Source: Moduliflexus sp964602655
Lineage (GTDB): Bacteria > Moduliflexota > Moduliflexia > Moduliflexales > Moduliflexaceae
Reading direction: 5' to 3'
NCBI GenBank assembly: GCA_964602655.1
Contig: CAZRSF010000042.1
Location: 1 to 53,206, forward strand
DNA: 53,206 bases
Part shown: positions 15,763 to 26,200 of the stretch, in pieces
How the letters are laid out: every line of letters starts with the position of its first letter
How positions within the stretch are numbered: position 1 is the first letter of the stretch
Position numbers and translations under genes: made by a program
Notes under the pieces: model-generated
The model's input: the letters and a program-made list of their open reading frames with translations, nothing else
Told to the model about the DNA's origin: nothing
Database searches by the model: none

Positions 15763-18615
15763 ATGTCAATGACTCCATCGCAGGAAGGGAATTTGCGCAT
15801 GGCGAAAACGCGATGGATTTCCCGCGATTCGCTCGTCTGGGAACTGCCGAACACCGAAGGCGTGACGCCGTATCTCTATGTTGACCCGGACGGCGCGTTG
15901 ACGCTAAAAAACGGCGTCATCACGATGGGCGCGAACGGCAAAGAGTTTCCGCTGACCTTCGATGGCGTGGTCGGCGAAAATGACTCCGCCAATGATCGGA
16001 AACTCGCCTATCTGCCCTATCTGAAAGGCCGCGCCCGCATCGCCACGACTGACGTTGACGCCGCCGCAGCCTTGACCGGCGCGATGGCGGTGGCGCTGAA
16101 AACGCAGGATGGCAAATTAGCGGACGCCACCTCGATTCAGACTGCCGGCATTCTCGACGATCTGTATGCGTATCAGGGCGATCTCGGCGTCGTGTTTGCC
16201 GATGGAACGCCGACGCTGAAAGTCTGGGCGCCGACGGCGCAGGCGGTGAAACTGCATGTGTACGCCGATTCCGCAAGCGACAACGAGCTTGACGGCAGCC
16301 CGTTCGAGATGGCGAAATTGATGGACGGCGACAAGTGGACAGGCGTCTGGCAGGCCGTCGGAACGCCGGAATGGAAAAATGCGTATTATCGCTATGAAGT
16401 CAAGGTCTTCGCCTTCTGGAGCGGCAACATCGAGACGTTCCTCGTGACTGACCCGTATTCCGTCAGTCTTTCAACCAACAGCCTCCGCAGCCAGATCGTT
16501 GATCTCGCGGACGCGGCCTTGCAGCCGGAAGGATGGAGTTCGTTGCGAAAACCGGCCTTGAACGCGCTGGAAGATACCGTGTTGTACGAATTGCATGTGC
16601 GCGATTTCAGCATCGCCGACGCCACCGTGCCAGAGGCGGATCGCGGCAGATTCACGGCGTTTGCGGCGGCGGATTCCAACGGCATGAAACATCTGAAATC
16701 GCTGGCTGCTGCGGGCTTGACGCATGTGCATCTCCTCCCGGTCTTCGACATCGCGACCATCGAAGAAGACGCCGCAAAACGAATCGAATTAACGAGCAAA
16801 ATTGACGATCTCTGCGGGAAAAACGGCGCGGATATTCAGGCGCTTTGCGCCGCCAAGGCGGGCAAAACGATTCAGCAGGTGATGGAAGACGTGGTCGCCG
16901 CTGACCCCGCCTCCGATATTCCGGCGCAATTGCTCGCCGCGATGCGGGATTTCGACGGCTTCAACTGGGGCTACGATCCGTTCCACTACGGCACGCCGGA
17001 AGGGAGCTATTGCACGAATCCCGACGGCGCGGCGCGAATCGTCGAATTCCGCAAGATGGTCAAGGGGCTGAATGACGCCGGGCTGCGGGTGGTGATGGAT
17101 GTGGTCTATAACCATACCAACGCGGCGCGGGGCGCCGAAAAATCGGTGCTTGACAAGCTTGTGCCGGGCTATTACTACCGTTTCGACAACGACGGCAACA
17201 TCCAGAACACGACCTGCTGCCCCGACACCGCCACCGAGCATCTCATGATGGAAAAGTTGATGCTCGACACGCTGAAACGCTGGGCAGTTGACTACAAAGT
17301 GGACGGCTTCCGCTTCGATTTGATGGGGCATCATACCCGCCAGAACATGCTGAACGTCCGCAAGATGCTTGACAGCCTGACCATCGCCAAAGACGGCGTG
17401 GACGGCGCAAAAATTTACGTTTACGGCGAAGGTTGGCAGTTCGGTTCGATTCAGACTAATCTGCCGAGCGCGACGACGCCGGGCGAGGAAAATAACGCTG
17501 CCGCCTTCACGCAGACCAATTCCGGCAATGTCGGCATCGGCACGTTCAACGACCGCATCCGCGACGCGGCTCGCGGCGGCAATTTTCATCCCTCCACGCG
17601 CTCTGAGCAAGGCTTTATCAGCGGCCTATTTACTGATTATAACGCGTGTTCCGACAACATCGAAACGTCGCGCGATCTTGACGCGCAAAGGCGGCGGCTG
17701 CTGCATTATGCTGACGCAATCCGGCTCGGCATGGCGGCGAACCTGAAAGATTATGAATTCAGGAATGCCGAAGGCGCGAGTGTCAAGGGCGCGGAATTGA
17801 CATTTCGCGGCAGCGCGGCGGGCTACGTGGCGCAGCCGAAAGAGTGCGTCAATTACGTTTCCGCGCATGACAACTATGTGCTGTACGATCAAATCAGCGC
17901 GAAAGCACCGTTCGAAACCGCAGGCCGGACGCCTGAAACCGCCACCGCCGAAGATCGGGCGCGGATGCAGCGGCTCGGCTTGAGCATCGTCGCGCTCGGT
18001 CAGGGGATTCCGTTCTTCCATGCCGGCGACGAAATGCTGCGCTCGAAATCCGGCGACGGCGACAGCTACGACTCCGGCGATTGGTATAACAGTCTCGATT
18101 GGACGTATTCAACGCATAAATGGGGCGTCGGCCTGCCGGGACGCCACCGCAACGAAGCCGAATGGCCGTTCTGGTCGGAACGCCTGAAAGAAAGCGGAAT
18201 TCGTCCGTCGCAAGCGTTGATGGCGGAAACGGCGGAATATTTCAAGGCGCTGCTGCGCGTCCGCAAAAGTTCGCCGCTCTTCCGGCTTCAGACCGCCGAA
18301 GACGTGATGCAGCGCGTCGCATTCCTGAACGCCGAGCGCGGCGCGGAGCAGATTCCGGGTCTGATTGTGATGCGCATTTCCGACAAGATCGCAGGCTTGC
18401 CCGATCTTGATCCGGAACGCACAATGATTCTTGTCGCAATCAACGCCGCCCCGCAGCCGGTGGAATTCGCGCATGAGACGCTGAAAGGGCTTGAATTGAA
18501 GATTCACCCGAATTTAGACGCCAGCGTTGACGCCGCGCTGAAAGACGCCGCCTTTAACGCCGAAACCGGGACAATCACCATTCCAGGCCGTTCAACAATC
18601 GTCTTTGTCGAATAA
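15763..18615 (+). CDS. pulA: Pullulanase-type alpha-1,6-glucosidase (GH13 starch/glycogen debranching enzyme)
   Basis: The 950-residue protein has an N-terminal beta region, then a CBM48-like module (PTLKVWAPTAQAVKLHVYAD), then the GH13 barrel. The barrel contains YELHVRDFS, VVMDVVYNHT, VDGFRFDLMGHH with the nucleophile Asp near residue 520, YGEGW with the acid Glu near 555, and NYVSAHDNYVLYDQ with the third Asp near 702. YNHT and the extra inserts match the pullulanase/limit-dextrinase subfamily, which hydrolyses alpha-1,6 branches. No signal peptide is seen, so it probably acts in the cytoplasm on glycogen or imported dextrins. The ATG at 15763 is preferred for the AAAGGA 7 bases upstream; ATGs at 15730 and 15769 are alternatives. 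No glycogen genes adjoin it. Confidence 0.92.
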   Translation: MSMTPSQEGNLRMAKTRWISRDSLVWELPNTEGVTPYLYVDPDGALTLKNGVITMGANGKEFPLTFDGVVGENDSANDRKLAYLPYLKGRARIATTDVDAAAALTGAMAVALKTQDGKLADATSIQTAGILDDLYAYQGDLGVVFADGTPTLKVWAPTAQAVKLHVYADSASDNELDGSPFEMAKLMDGDKWTGVWQAVGTPEWKNAYYRYEVKVFAFWSGNIETFLVTDPYSVSLSTNSLRSQIVDLADAALQPEGWSSLRKPALNALEDTVLYELHVRDFSIADATVPEADRGRFTAFAAADSNGMKHLKSLAAAGLTHVHLLPVFDIATIEEDAAKRIELTSKIDDLCGKNGADIQALCAAKAGKTIQQVMEDVVAADPASDIPAQLLAAMRDFDGFNWGYDPFHYGTPEGSYCTNPDGAARIVEFRKMVKGLNDAGLRVVMDVVYNHTNAARGAEKSVLDKLVPGYYYRFDNDGNIQNTTCCPDTATEHLMMEKLMLDTLKRWAVDYKVDGFRFDLMGHHTRQNMLNVRKMLDSLTIAKDGVDGAKIYVYGEGWQFGSIQTNLPSATTPGEENNAAAFTQTNSGNVGIGTFNDRIRDAARGGNFHPSTRSEQGFISGLFTDYNACSDNIETSRDLDAQRRRLLHYADAIRLGMAANLKDYEFRNAEGASVKGAELTFRGSAAGYVAQPKECVNYVSAHDNYVLYDQISAKAPFETAGRTPETATAEDRARMQRLGLSIVALGQGIPFFHAGDEMLRSKSGDGDSYDSGDWYNSLDWTYSTHKWGVGLPGRHRNEAEWPFWSERLKESGIRPSQALMAETAEYFKALLRVRKSSPLFRLQTAEDVMQRVAFLNAERGAEQIPGLIVMRISDKIAGLPDLDPERTMILVAINAAPQPVEFAHETLKGLELKIHPNLDASVDAALKDAAFNAETGTITIPGRSTIVFVE

Positions 18616-18651
18616 TCAACCCGGTAGCGCGGGGTTGCATCCCCGCGCCAT

Positions 18652-18790
18652 CAGCCCTGAAAGGGCGCGATATACCAGCGCAGGGCAACGCCCTGCGAAA
18701 TCGGGCGGCGGGACATGGCAAATATAAACGATTGTATTCCGTTTCACAGGGCGTTGCCCTGCGCTGGTGTATATCGCCCTTTCAGGGCTG
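18652..18790. repeat. REPIN-like inverted repeat pair (CAGCCCTGAAAGGGC...)
   Basis: A left unit (18652-18697) with CAGCCCTGAAAGGGCGCGAT and a CAGCGCAGGGCAACGCCCTGCG hairpin is mirrored by a right unit (18744-18790) ending GCCCTTTCAGGGCTG. Each unit is itself a double hairpin. Near-identical structures are at 23130-23281 and 26809-26951. Upstream, at 18625-18647, lies another small palindrome (GCGGGGTTGCATCCCCGC). The gap 18616-18882 has no gene. Confidence 0.85.
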
Positions 18791-18882
18791 TTTCTGCTTG
18801 ACATTCTCTCCCTTTTCTGCGAAATCGTCATTTTAGCATCAGTTTATTTATCGTAAATATTTCCCCAACATAAGGAGCAGCC

Positions 18883-19173
18883 ATGACAGAATTGACATTG
18901 ATTTCCGAATCATCGGCAGGGTTGCGGTCGCTCATCGAAAGCGCGTTAGCCCATGAATCAGGGTTGATTGAAATTGGCATCAGACAGGCTGAAGAGCGTT
19001 TACAGGCATTCGAGCGCCGATATGCAATGAAGACGCATGATTTTCTTTCACGCTATGAACAAGATGGATTGGATGAAACCCTGGATTTCGCCGAGTGGAT
19101 AGGAGAATTCAGGCTATTAGAACGCTTGCGCGAAAAAATGCGAACGTTGCGAGGGATTCATTTTGCGAATTGA
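18883..19173 (+). CDS. Small helical protein upstream of the TumE-like toxin; putative antitoxin
   Basis: This is a 96-residue, mostly helical, charged protein. Its middle ERLQAFERRYAMKTHDFLSR and end DFAEWIGEFRLLERLREKM resemble, as I recall, small proteins repeatedly found just before DUF6516 genes. No DNA-binding domain is evident. AAGGAG lies 6 bases before the ATG. It overlaps the next gene by 11 bases, so the two are translated together, as toxin-antitoxin pairs usually are. The role as antitoxin is inferred from position alone. Confidence 0.7.
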   Translation: MTELTLISESSAGLRSLIESALAHESGLIEIGIRQAEERLQAFERRYAMKTHDFLSRYEQDGLDETLDFAEWIGEFRLLERLREKMRTLRGIHFAN

Positions 19174-19552
19174 CGAATATTTTCGAATAGTTCAGGATAT
19201 TATCGCGTCTTCCCACGTTATATTGTTATCGAATATCACCTATGAGCAACGCGGGGCATTCGAAGGTTTTATCCGTGGAGAGTTGACATTTATAGACGCT
19301 TCAGTGTTGCATATTCGAGAATTTGTTGACGTGGAACTCTCTATTGAACGACTTATGTATGTCTATCAATACCTCAATCCTTCGAAGCAGCTTATTTTCC
19401 GATATGACAATACGGGACATCACAAAAAATTAGGACTTTCGACGCATCCCCATCATAAACATGATGGGAGCGAACTGAACGTCGTGAGTTCGAATGCTCC
19501 GATATTAGCTGATGTATTGCGAGAAATCGAGTTGCTTGTCAAATTAGGGTGA
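19163..19552 (+). CDS. TumE/DUF6516-family toxin-like protein
   Basis: The 129-residue protein contains the family pattern FIRGELTFIDASVLHIREFV, then YVYQYLN, then LIFRYDNTGHH and THPHHKHDG. This is typical of DUF6516, whose member TumE is the toxin of a plasmid toxin-antitoxin pair. The conserved YDN-HH and PHHKH residues look catalytic. The start is a TTG at 19163 with GAGGG 8 bases ahead; the next in-frame ATG is about 64 codons later and would remove the conserved core. Its stop lies only 7 bases before the helicase ATG, placing it in the same operon as the helicase and methyltransferase. Confidence 0.78.
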   Translation: MRIDEYFRIVQDIIASSHVILLSNITYEQRGAFEGFIRGELTFIDASVLHIREFVDVELSIERLMYVYQYLNPSKQLIFRYDNTGHHKKLGLSTHPHHKHDGSELNVVSSNAPILADVLREIELLVKLG

Positions 19553-19559
19553 ACACAGA

Positions 19560-22500
19560 ATGCCGAAAATTTTCGATAATATCGAGCAGCACCTTGCTGA
19601 TGCCCTGAATGCGACGCTAACCGTGTCGTATCGCGCCGATTTTTGTGTCGGCTATTTCAATTTGCGGGGCTGGAAAGAAGTCGCCGACCGCGTGGACGCC
19701 TGGAGCGGCGCGGAGCAGAACCGCTGCCGCGTGTTGGTCGGGATGCAGCGCCCTCCTCGCGAATTGATCCGTGAATATTTTTCACTGAAAGGCGAGACGC
19801 CGCTTGACCTGAAACAGGCCAAACTGATTCGAAAACGGTTTGCGCAGGAGTTCAAAGATCAACTGACCATCGGCGTTCCGGCGAAATCCGACGAAATCGG
19901 CCTGCGCAAGCTGTCGCGCCAGATCAAAGAGGGCAAAGCCGTCATCAAGCTTTTCCTGCGCCCACTGCACGCCAAGCTCTATTTGTTGTTCCGGCATGAC
20001 CAGTTCAGCCCGATTATCGGCTATCTCGGCAGCAGCAACCTGACGCTTTCCGGCTTGACGAATCAGGGCGAACTGAATGTGGATGTCATCGAGCAGGACG
20101 CGGCGCAGAAATTGGTCAACTGGTTCGAACAGCGCTGGAACGACCGCTGGTGTCTCGATATTTCGGCGGAACTCGCGGAAATTATTGACGAAAGCTGGGC
20201 TGGAGATCGCCAGATTCCGCCGTATCACATTTATCTCAAAATCGCATATCATCTCTCCCGCGAAGCCCGCGCAGGACTGTCGGAATTCAGCATTCCGAAA
20301 GAGTTCCGCCGTCAGTTGCTGGAATTTCAGGAAAAAGCGGTCTTAATCGCCGCGCATCATCTCCACAAGCGCGGCGGCGTCATCATCGGCGATGTCGTCG
20401 GCTTAGGCAAAACCATCACGGCGACGGCGCTCGCCAAAATTTTCGACGACGATTTCTCATTGGAAACGTTGATTCTCTGCCCGAAAAATCTCGTGAATAT
20501 GTGGAAGGATTACGCCTATCAATACGGCCTGAGCCGCTTCGAAATCGTGCCGATGTCGAGGGTGCTTGAAAAACTGCCGGATTTGCGGCGCTATCGCCTT
20601 GTCATCATTGACGAAAGTCACAATCTGCGCAACCGCGAAAGCAAGCGTTACCGCGCCATTCAGGAGTATATCCGCCTGAATGACAGCAAAGTCGTGCTGC
20701 TTTCGGCCACGCCGTATAATAAAACCTATTTCGATTTGTCGAATCAGTTGCGCCTGTTTCTCTCCGATGAGCAAGACCTCGGCATCAGCCCGGAACGCTT
20801 TCTGCGGCAGATCGGCGGCAAAGAGCAATTCGAGGCGCAATATCAATCCGGCGTCCGCAGCATCGCGGCGTTCGAAAAAAGCGAATTTGCCGACGACTGG
20901 CGCGAATTGATGCGGCTTTATTTGGTGCGCCGCACCCGCAGTTTTATCAAAGAGTGGTACACCGAAACCGACGCGGACACGGGGCGCAAATATCTCCGGT
21001 TTCATGACGGCTCGCGCTCCTATTTCCCGGAACGGCTGCCGAAAAAGGTCGAATACCCCTTTGCGCTCGATGATCCCGACGATCAATATGCGCGGCTCTA
21101 TTCCGAGCGCGTCGTCGAGGCGATGAACCGCCTGGCGCTGCCGCGCTACGGGTTGGCGAATTATCTGCGGGAACATCCGGCGGAGACGCCGACAGCGCAG
21201 GAACAGGCGGTCGTCCGCAATCTCTCCCGCGCCGGGCGGCGGCTGATGGGCTTCAATCGCACGAACCTGTTCAAACGCCTTGAAAGCAGCGGCTACGCCT
21301 TTTTGCTCTCCGTCAGCCGCCATATTCTGCGCAACGCGCTTTTTCTTTACGCCATTGATCGCGGCCTGCCGCTGCCAGTCGGGGCGCAAGAGGCGAATTT
21401 GGCGGACGCGCTGCTGAATGACGAAGACGGAGCGGACGTACCCCGGACGTCCACGTCCGGACATGGCTGTCCGGGGTACGATACGGCGCAGTATGAGCGA
21501 TTAGCCGAGACCTTATATCATGGGTTATCCGGGAAAGCCGGCAGCGCGGATTGGATTCGCGGCAGTCTCTTCAAATCGGAATTGCGGCGCGACCTCGCGG
21601 CGGATAATCAGGAATTATTCGGTATTTTAGCGTTAGGGCAAAATTGGAAACCGGAACGCGACCGCCAGTTGAACGCGCTGCATGATCTTTGCGTCCGCGC
21701 CCATCCCGGCGAAAAAATTCTGGTCTTCACGCAATACGCCGACACCGCCGCCTATCTCGCGGCGGAATTGCAGCAGCGCGGCACGCCGGGCGTGGAGTGC
21801 GTCACCGGCGGCAGCGACGACCCGACCGCGCTCGCCTATCGTTTCAGCCCCCGCAGCAATAACAAGCCGCAAATCGTCGGTTCGACGCAGGAACTTCGCA
21901 TCTTGATCTCGACCGATGTCTTGAGCGAAGGCCAGAATTTGCAAGACGCGCATATCGTCGTCAATTACGATCTGCCCTGGGCGATTATCCGCCTGATTCA
22001 GCGGGCAGGCCGCGTGGATCGCATCGGGCAGCAGGCGGCGCAGATTCTCTGCTATTCCTTTTTGCCGGAAGACGGCATCGAGCAGATCATCCGGCTGCGC
22101 GACCGCCTGAGCCGCCGCATCCGCGAAAACGCCGAAGTCGTCGGCTCGGATGAAACCTTTTTCGAAGGCGATCCGGTGAATTTGCAGCATCTCTATCACG
22201 AACACGCCAACCTGCTCGACGAAGACGACGACGGCGAAGTGGATTTGGCTTCGTATGCGTTCCAAATCTGGAAAAACGCCACCGACGCCGACCCGTCGCT
22301 GCTGAAAACCGTGCCGAATCTTCGGAATATGAGTTACAGCGCGAAGACCGTTCCCGTCCACTCAGGGGCTTATAGGCATAGGGCTTTTCAACAACGTGAT
22401 GACGCCCTGAAAGGGCGATGGAATATAGACGGGGGTTTCAACCCCTGGACGCCCGACCTCGCCGCCATCCGCCCTGAAGGGGCGGCGGATGCCTTTCCTG

Positions 22501-23138
22501 CGCCCCTTCAGGGCGCATCCGGGCATGGTCGCGTTCCTGGGGATGAATCCCCAGGCTTTATTTCTCAGCCCTTTCAGGGCAAAAACCCCGTGTCTATGAA
22601 TCCCGGAATCGAAGGCGTCATCGTTTATACGCGCACCGCCGACGATAACGACGTGTTAGCGTGGGTGGACGCCGAGGGACGCCTGATCACGCAATCGCAG
22701 TTCGCGATTCTGCGGGCGGCGCATTGCTCCGCCGACACGCCCGCGCAACCGCCGCTTGAGGCGCATCATGAGTTAGTGCAGAAAGGGCTGGAATATTCGC
22801 AGGAAATCGCGCTGCATATCGGCGGCCAGCTTGGCAAAAAAAGCGGAGCGCGTTACAGGGCGTTCACGCGCCTGACCGCGTTTTACGACCGCTATAAAGA
22901 TTCACTCTTCGTCAACGAGCCGCTGAAACTCGCGCTGGACGAGATGTACAAATATCCGCTGAAAAGCTACGCGCAGGAAGCCTTGAATCGCCAACTCAAA
23001 GCCGGGATTCATGACGAAGACCTCGCCAATCTCGTCGTCTCGCTGCGGGAAGACGACAAATTGTGTCTGATCGGCGAAGATGAGATCGTTGATAAAGACC
23101 CGCAGATTATTTGTTCGATGGGTTTGCGTCAGCCCTGA
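19560..23138 (+). CDS. PLD-nuclease/SNF2-type helicase fusion, defence-related
   Basis: The 1192-residue protein begins with a phospholipase-D-like module: LHAKLYLLF (HxK, about residue 136) and GSSNLTLSGLTNQGELN. This half-site family includes nucleases such as R.BfiI. An SF2/SNF2 helicase follows, with GDVVGLGKTITA (Walker A, about 279), IIDESHN (motif II, about 350), LLSATPYNK (III), ISTDVLSEGQNLQ (V) and QRAGRVDRIGQ (VI, about 813). Similar proteins sit in restriction-like systems, where the helicase moves along DNA for the nuclease. Two dispersed palindromic elements lie in frame inside it, at residues about 627-640 and 930-1015; the second lies after the helicase core. The stop is supplied by another repeat. 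A methyltransferase gene follows. Confidence 0.88.
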   Translation: MPKIFDNIEQHLADALNATLTVSYRADFCVGYFNLRGWKEVADRVDAWSGAEQNRCRVLVGMQRPPRELIREYFSLKGETPLDLKQAKLIRKRFAQEFKDQLTIGVPAKSDEIGLRKLSRQIKEGKAVIKLFLRPLHAKLYLLFRHDQFSPIIGYLGSSNLTLSGLTNQGELNVDVIEQDAAQKLVNWFEQRWNDRWCLDISAELAEIIDESWAGDRQIPPYHIYLKIAYHLSREARAGLSEFSIPKEFRRQLLEFQEKAVLIAAHHLHKRGGVIIGDVVGLGKTITATALAKIFDDDFSLETLILCPKNLVNMWKDYAYQYGLSRFEIVPMSRVLEKLPDLRRYRLVIIDESHNLRNRESKRYRAIQEYIRLNDSKVVLLSATPYNKTYFDLSNQLRLFLSDEQDLGISPERFLRQIGGKEQFEAQYQSGVRSIAAFEKSEFADDWRELMRLYLVRRTRSFIKEWYTETDADTGRKYLRFHDGSRSYFPERLPKKVEYPFALDDPDDQYARLYSERVVEAMNRLALPRYGLANYLREHPAETPTAQEQAVVRNLSRAGRRLMGFNRTNLFKRLESSGYAFLLSVSRHILRNALFLYAIDRGLPLPVGAQEANLADALLNDEDGADVPRTSTSGHGCPGYDTAQYERLAETLYHGLSGKAGSADWIRGSLFKSELRRDLAADNQELFGILALGQNWKPERDRQLNALHDLCVRAHPGEKILVFTQYADTAAYLAAELQQRGTPGVECVTGGSDDPTALAYRFSPRSNNKPQIVGSTQELRILISTDVLSEGQNLQDAHIVVNYDLPWAIIRLIQRAGRVDRIGQQAAQILCYSFLPEDGIEQIIRLRDRLSRRIRENAEVVGSDETFFEGDPVNLQHLYHEHANLLDEDDDGEVDLASYAFQIWKNATDADPSLLKTVPNLRNMSYSAKTVPVHSGAYRHRAFQQRDDALKGRWNIDGGFNPWTPDLAAIRPEGAADAFPAPLQGASGHGRVPGDESPGFISQPFQGKNPVSMNPGIEGVIVYTRTADDNDVLAWVDAEGRLITQSQFAILRAAHCSADTPAQPPLEAHHELVQKGLEYSQEIALHIGGQLGKKSGARYRAFTRLTAFYDRYKDSLFVNEPLKLALDEMYKYPLKSYAQEALNRQLKAGIHDEDLANLVVSLREDDKLCLIGEDEIVDKDPQIICSMGLRQP
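21438..21479. repeat. Palindromic element embedded in the helicase reading frame
   Basis: Perfect 11-bp arms GTACCCCGGAC (21438-21448) and GTCCGGGGTAC (21469-21479) enclose a second small palindrome. The 42-base element is exactly 14 codons and encodes VPRTSTSGHGCPGY in a region between helicase motifs III and V. The frame is kept. Confidence 0.85.
22404..22580. repeat. Dispersed-repeat cluster embedded in the helicase reading frame
   Basis: Units GCCCTGAAAGGGC (22404-22416), GGGGTTTCAACCCC (about 22432-22445), GCCCTGAAGGGGC (22471-22483), GCCCCTTCAGGGC (22502-22514), CCTGGGGATGAATCCCCAGG (22538-22557) and GCCCTTTCAGGGC (22568-22580) are the same kind as in the intergenic clusters. About 260 bases from 22344 to 22605 look foreign to the gene but keep the frame open. 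Confidence 0.85.
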
Positions 23139-23281
23139 AAGGGCGCGATATGCCAGCGTAGGGCGCAGCCCTACAAAAACGAGAAAATAAAACAAATCAA
23201 CGAATTTTGATATATTTCATGACATTTCGCAGTTTCGCAGGGCGTTGCCCTGCGCTAACATATACCGCCCTTTCAGGGCTG
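23130..23281. repeat. REPIN-like inverted repeat pair overlapping the helicase stop
   Basis: The left end CAGCCCTGAAAGGGC begins at 23130, and the TGA at 23136-23138 is the helicase stop. The right end GCCCTTTCAGGGCTG closes at 23281, 14 bases before the methyltransferase ATG. The copy matches the one at 18652-18790 in layout. It fills the whole gap between the two genes. Confidence 0.85.
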
Positions 23282-23295
23282 AATGGTGAAAAATT

Positions 23296-26200
23296 ATGTC
23301 AAAATTACATGTGGAATCCGCCAGAAACGCGCTGCAAAATTTTGAGTTCAAGCGCTTATTTATCGAGGAACTCGGCTGGTCGAACCCGGCGAATCCGCGC
23401 CCGGTGACGCAGACGATGAAAGAAATTACCTTCACCCGCGCCGCGATTGCGGAACTGTCCGGCGCGGTGGTCTTCGAAATCACGATGCCGGACGGCGAGA
23501 TTCCGGCTCGCGCGACCCGCGAAACGATTGCGAAGGAGTTGCAAACGCTGCATTTCGAGCATGTGCTGATTTTCGTGGATGCGCGGCGCAGCGCGAGCGT
23601 CTGGTTCTGGCTCAAAAAGCAGGAGGGCAAATCGCTGCCGCGCCAGCACGAATATATCAAAGGCCAGCCCGGCGACCTCTTCATCTCCAAAATTTCGGCG
23701 CTTGTGTTCGACATCAGCGAGCTTGACGACGAGGGCAATGTTTCGATTGTCGAAGTCGCCAGCCGCCTGCGCAACGCGCTGGACATCGAGCGCGTCACCA
23801 AACAATTTTACCGCGATTATCAGGCCGAATACCTGCGCTTCTGCGAGGTGATTCAGGGAATTGAGAACGAGCGTGACCGGCGCTGGTACGCCTCGATTCT
23901 GCTGAACCGGCTGATGTTTATCTACTTTTTGCAGCGCAAGCTCTTTCTCGATAACGGCGACGAGCGCTATCTGTCCGCCAAACTGACGCAATCGCAGCAG
24001 CAGTTCGGCGCGGATCAGTATTACGCCCGCTTCCTGAAACCGCTCTTTTTCGAGGGCTTCGGCAAAGCGGAGAACGAGCGTTCTGCCGAGGTTCGCGCCT
24101 TAATCGGCAAGATCGTCTATCTGAACGGCGGGCTGTTCCTGCCGCATCGCATCGAAGACCGCTACCCCGACATTCGGATCGCCGACGCCGCGTTTGTCCA
24201 GTTGTTCGGCCTGTTCGACCGCTATTCCTGGACGCTCGACGACACGCCCGGCGGCAGCGATAACGAAATCAACCCGGACGTGCTCGGCTACATCTTCGAA
24301 AAGTACATCAATCAGAAGGAATTCGGCGCGTACTACACCCGCCGCGAAATCACGGAATATCTCTGCGAGCAGACGATTTACAAGCTGATTCTCGACGCCG
24401 TGAACACGCCCGATCTGCCGGATGTGAACGTCGGCGGCAAGGCGCAGAACTGGTCAATCCGGTTTGCCTCCGTGCCGGAATTGCTGCTGAATCTCGATGC
24501 GTACCTCTGCAAGCGATTGTTAGACGCATTGGAACAGCTTTCGTTGATCGATCCGGCTTGCGGCTCCGGCGCGTTTCTCGTGGCGGCGATGAAAACCTTG
24601 ATCAACGTCTATTCCGCCGTCATCGGCAAAATAGATTTCCTGAGCGATCCCGCGCTCACCGCCCGCAAAAAGGCGATCCTCGCCCAGCATCCTTCGATTC
24701 AATACTACATCAAAAAGCAGATTATCACCAACAATCTGTACGGCGTGGACATCATGGAAGAGGCCGCCGAAATCGCCAAACTGCGCCTGTTTCTCGCGTT
24801 GGTGGCATCGGCGCAGCGCGTCGAGGAGCTTGAGCCGCTGCCGAATATTGATTTTAACATTTTGCCCGGCAATTCGCTGATCGGGCTGATGCGCGTGGAT
24901 GAAACCAAATTCGCGCAGGCCGCGAACCTGTTCCGCAAATCGTACCGGGAAGTCGTGGACGAAAAGGCGCGGCTGATTCGCCATTACAAGCTTGCGACCT
25001 CCTACACCGACGATTTAAAAAGCCTGCGAGACGCGATTGACCGCCAACGCGCCGCCGCAACCGACGCCCTGAACGACATGCTCTTAGACGAGTTCGTCAA
25101 AGACTTAAAAATCAAATACGAGCAGGCGACGTGGGACGGCGCGAAACAGCAAGAAGGAAAACCGGTCAAACGCGCCTTGCGCAAGGACGACATCGCCGCG
25201 CTGCGCCCGTTTCACTGGTCATTCGAATTCGATGAGATTTTCGGCAAAAAGAACGGCTTCGACGCCATTATCACGAATCCGCCCTGGGAAACTTTCAAGC
25301 CCTATGCCAAAGAGTTTTTCGCCGAATACAGCGACCTTGTGACGAAAAACAATATGGACATCAAAACCTTTGAAAAGGAGCAGCAAACGCTGCTGCAAAA
25401 TCCAGAAGTCGCGGTGGCGTGGTGCGAATATCAAAGCCGTTATCCGCATGTCAGCGCCTATTTTCGCAGCGCCGCGCAATATGCCAATCAGATCGCGGTG
25501 GTGAACGGCAAAAAGGCAGGAACCGACATCAATCTGTATAAGCTGTTTACCGAACAATGTTTCAATTTGCTCCGTTCTGGCGGCTACTGCGGCATCATCA
25601 TTCCGTCCGGCATTTATACCGATCTCGGCGCGAAACAGTTGCGTGAAATGCTCTTTTCGAACGCTCAAATCAAGCAATTGTTCGGACTGTCGAATGAAAA
25701 ATTTATTTTCGAAAACGTGCATCATGCGTTCAAATTTTGCCTGCTGTCGTTCGAAAAATCAGGCTCGACGCAAGAATTCGAAGCCGCGTTTCGGATTAAC
25801 CCACGTGAAGCCATTCGTCAGGAAGAATTAGAATTATTTTTGCATGATCAAGCCGGGCATGTAACCGTTCCGATTTCGCTTATTCGCCAGTTATCTCCAG
25901 ACTCTCTTTCGATCATGGAATTCAAAAATGATATGGACATTCATATTGCTAAAAAGATGATGAGTTTTCCATTATTGGGAGAGGTGACTGAAAAAAAATG
26001 GAATATACATTTTGCCCGTGAATTTGATATGACAAATGATAGTCAGTTATTTCAGATAAAATGTAATCCAGCTTATTTACGGCTTTATGAAGGAAAAATG
26101 ATTCATCAATTTACACATTCTTTTGCAGAAGCTCGATATTGGGTTGACGAACAGGTAGGTAGAAAGGCTTTGATTAAAAAGGGGCGAAATGATGACGGAC

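Noticed and set aside
20457..21464. Minus-strand frame of 335 codons opposite the PLD-helicase
   Set aside because: Shadow frame produced by the GC-rich codon bias of the helicase gene; no recognisable motifs.
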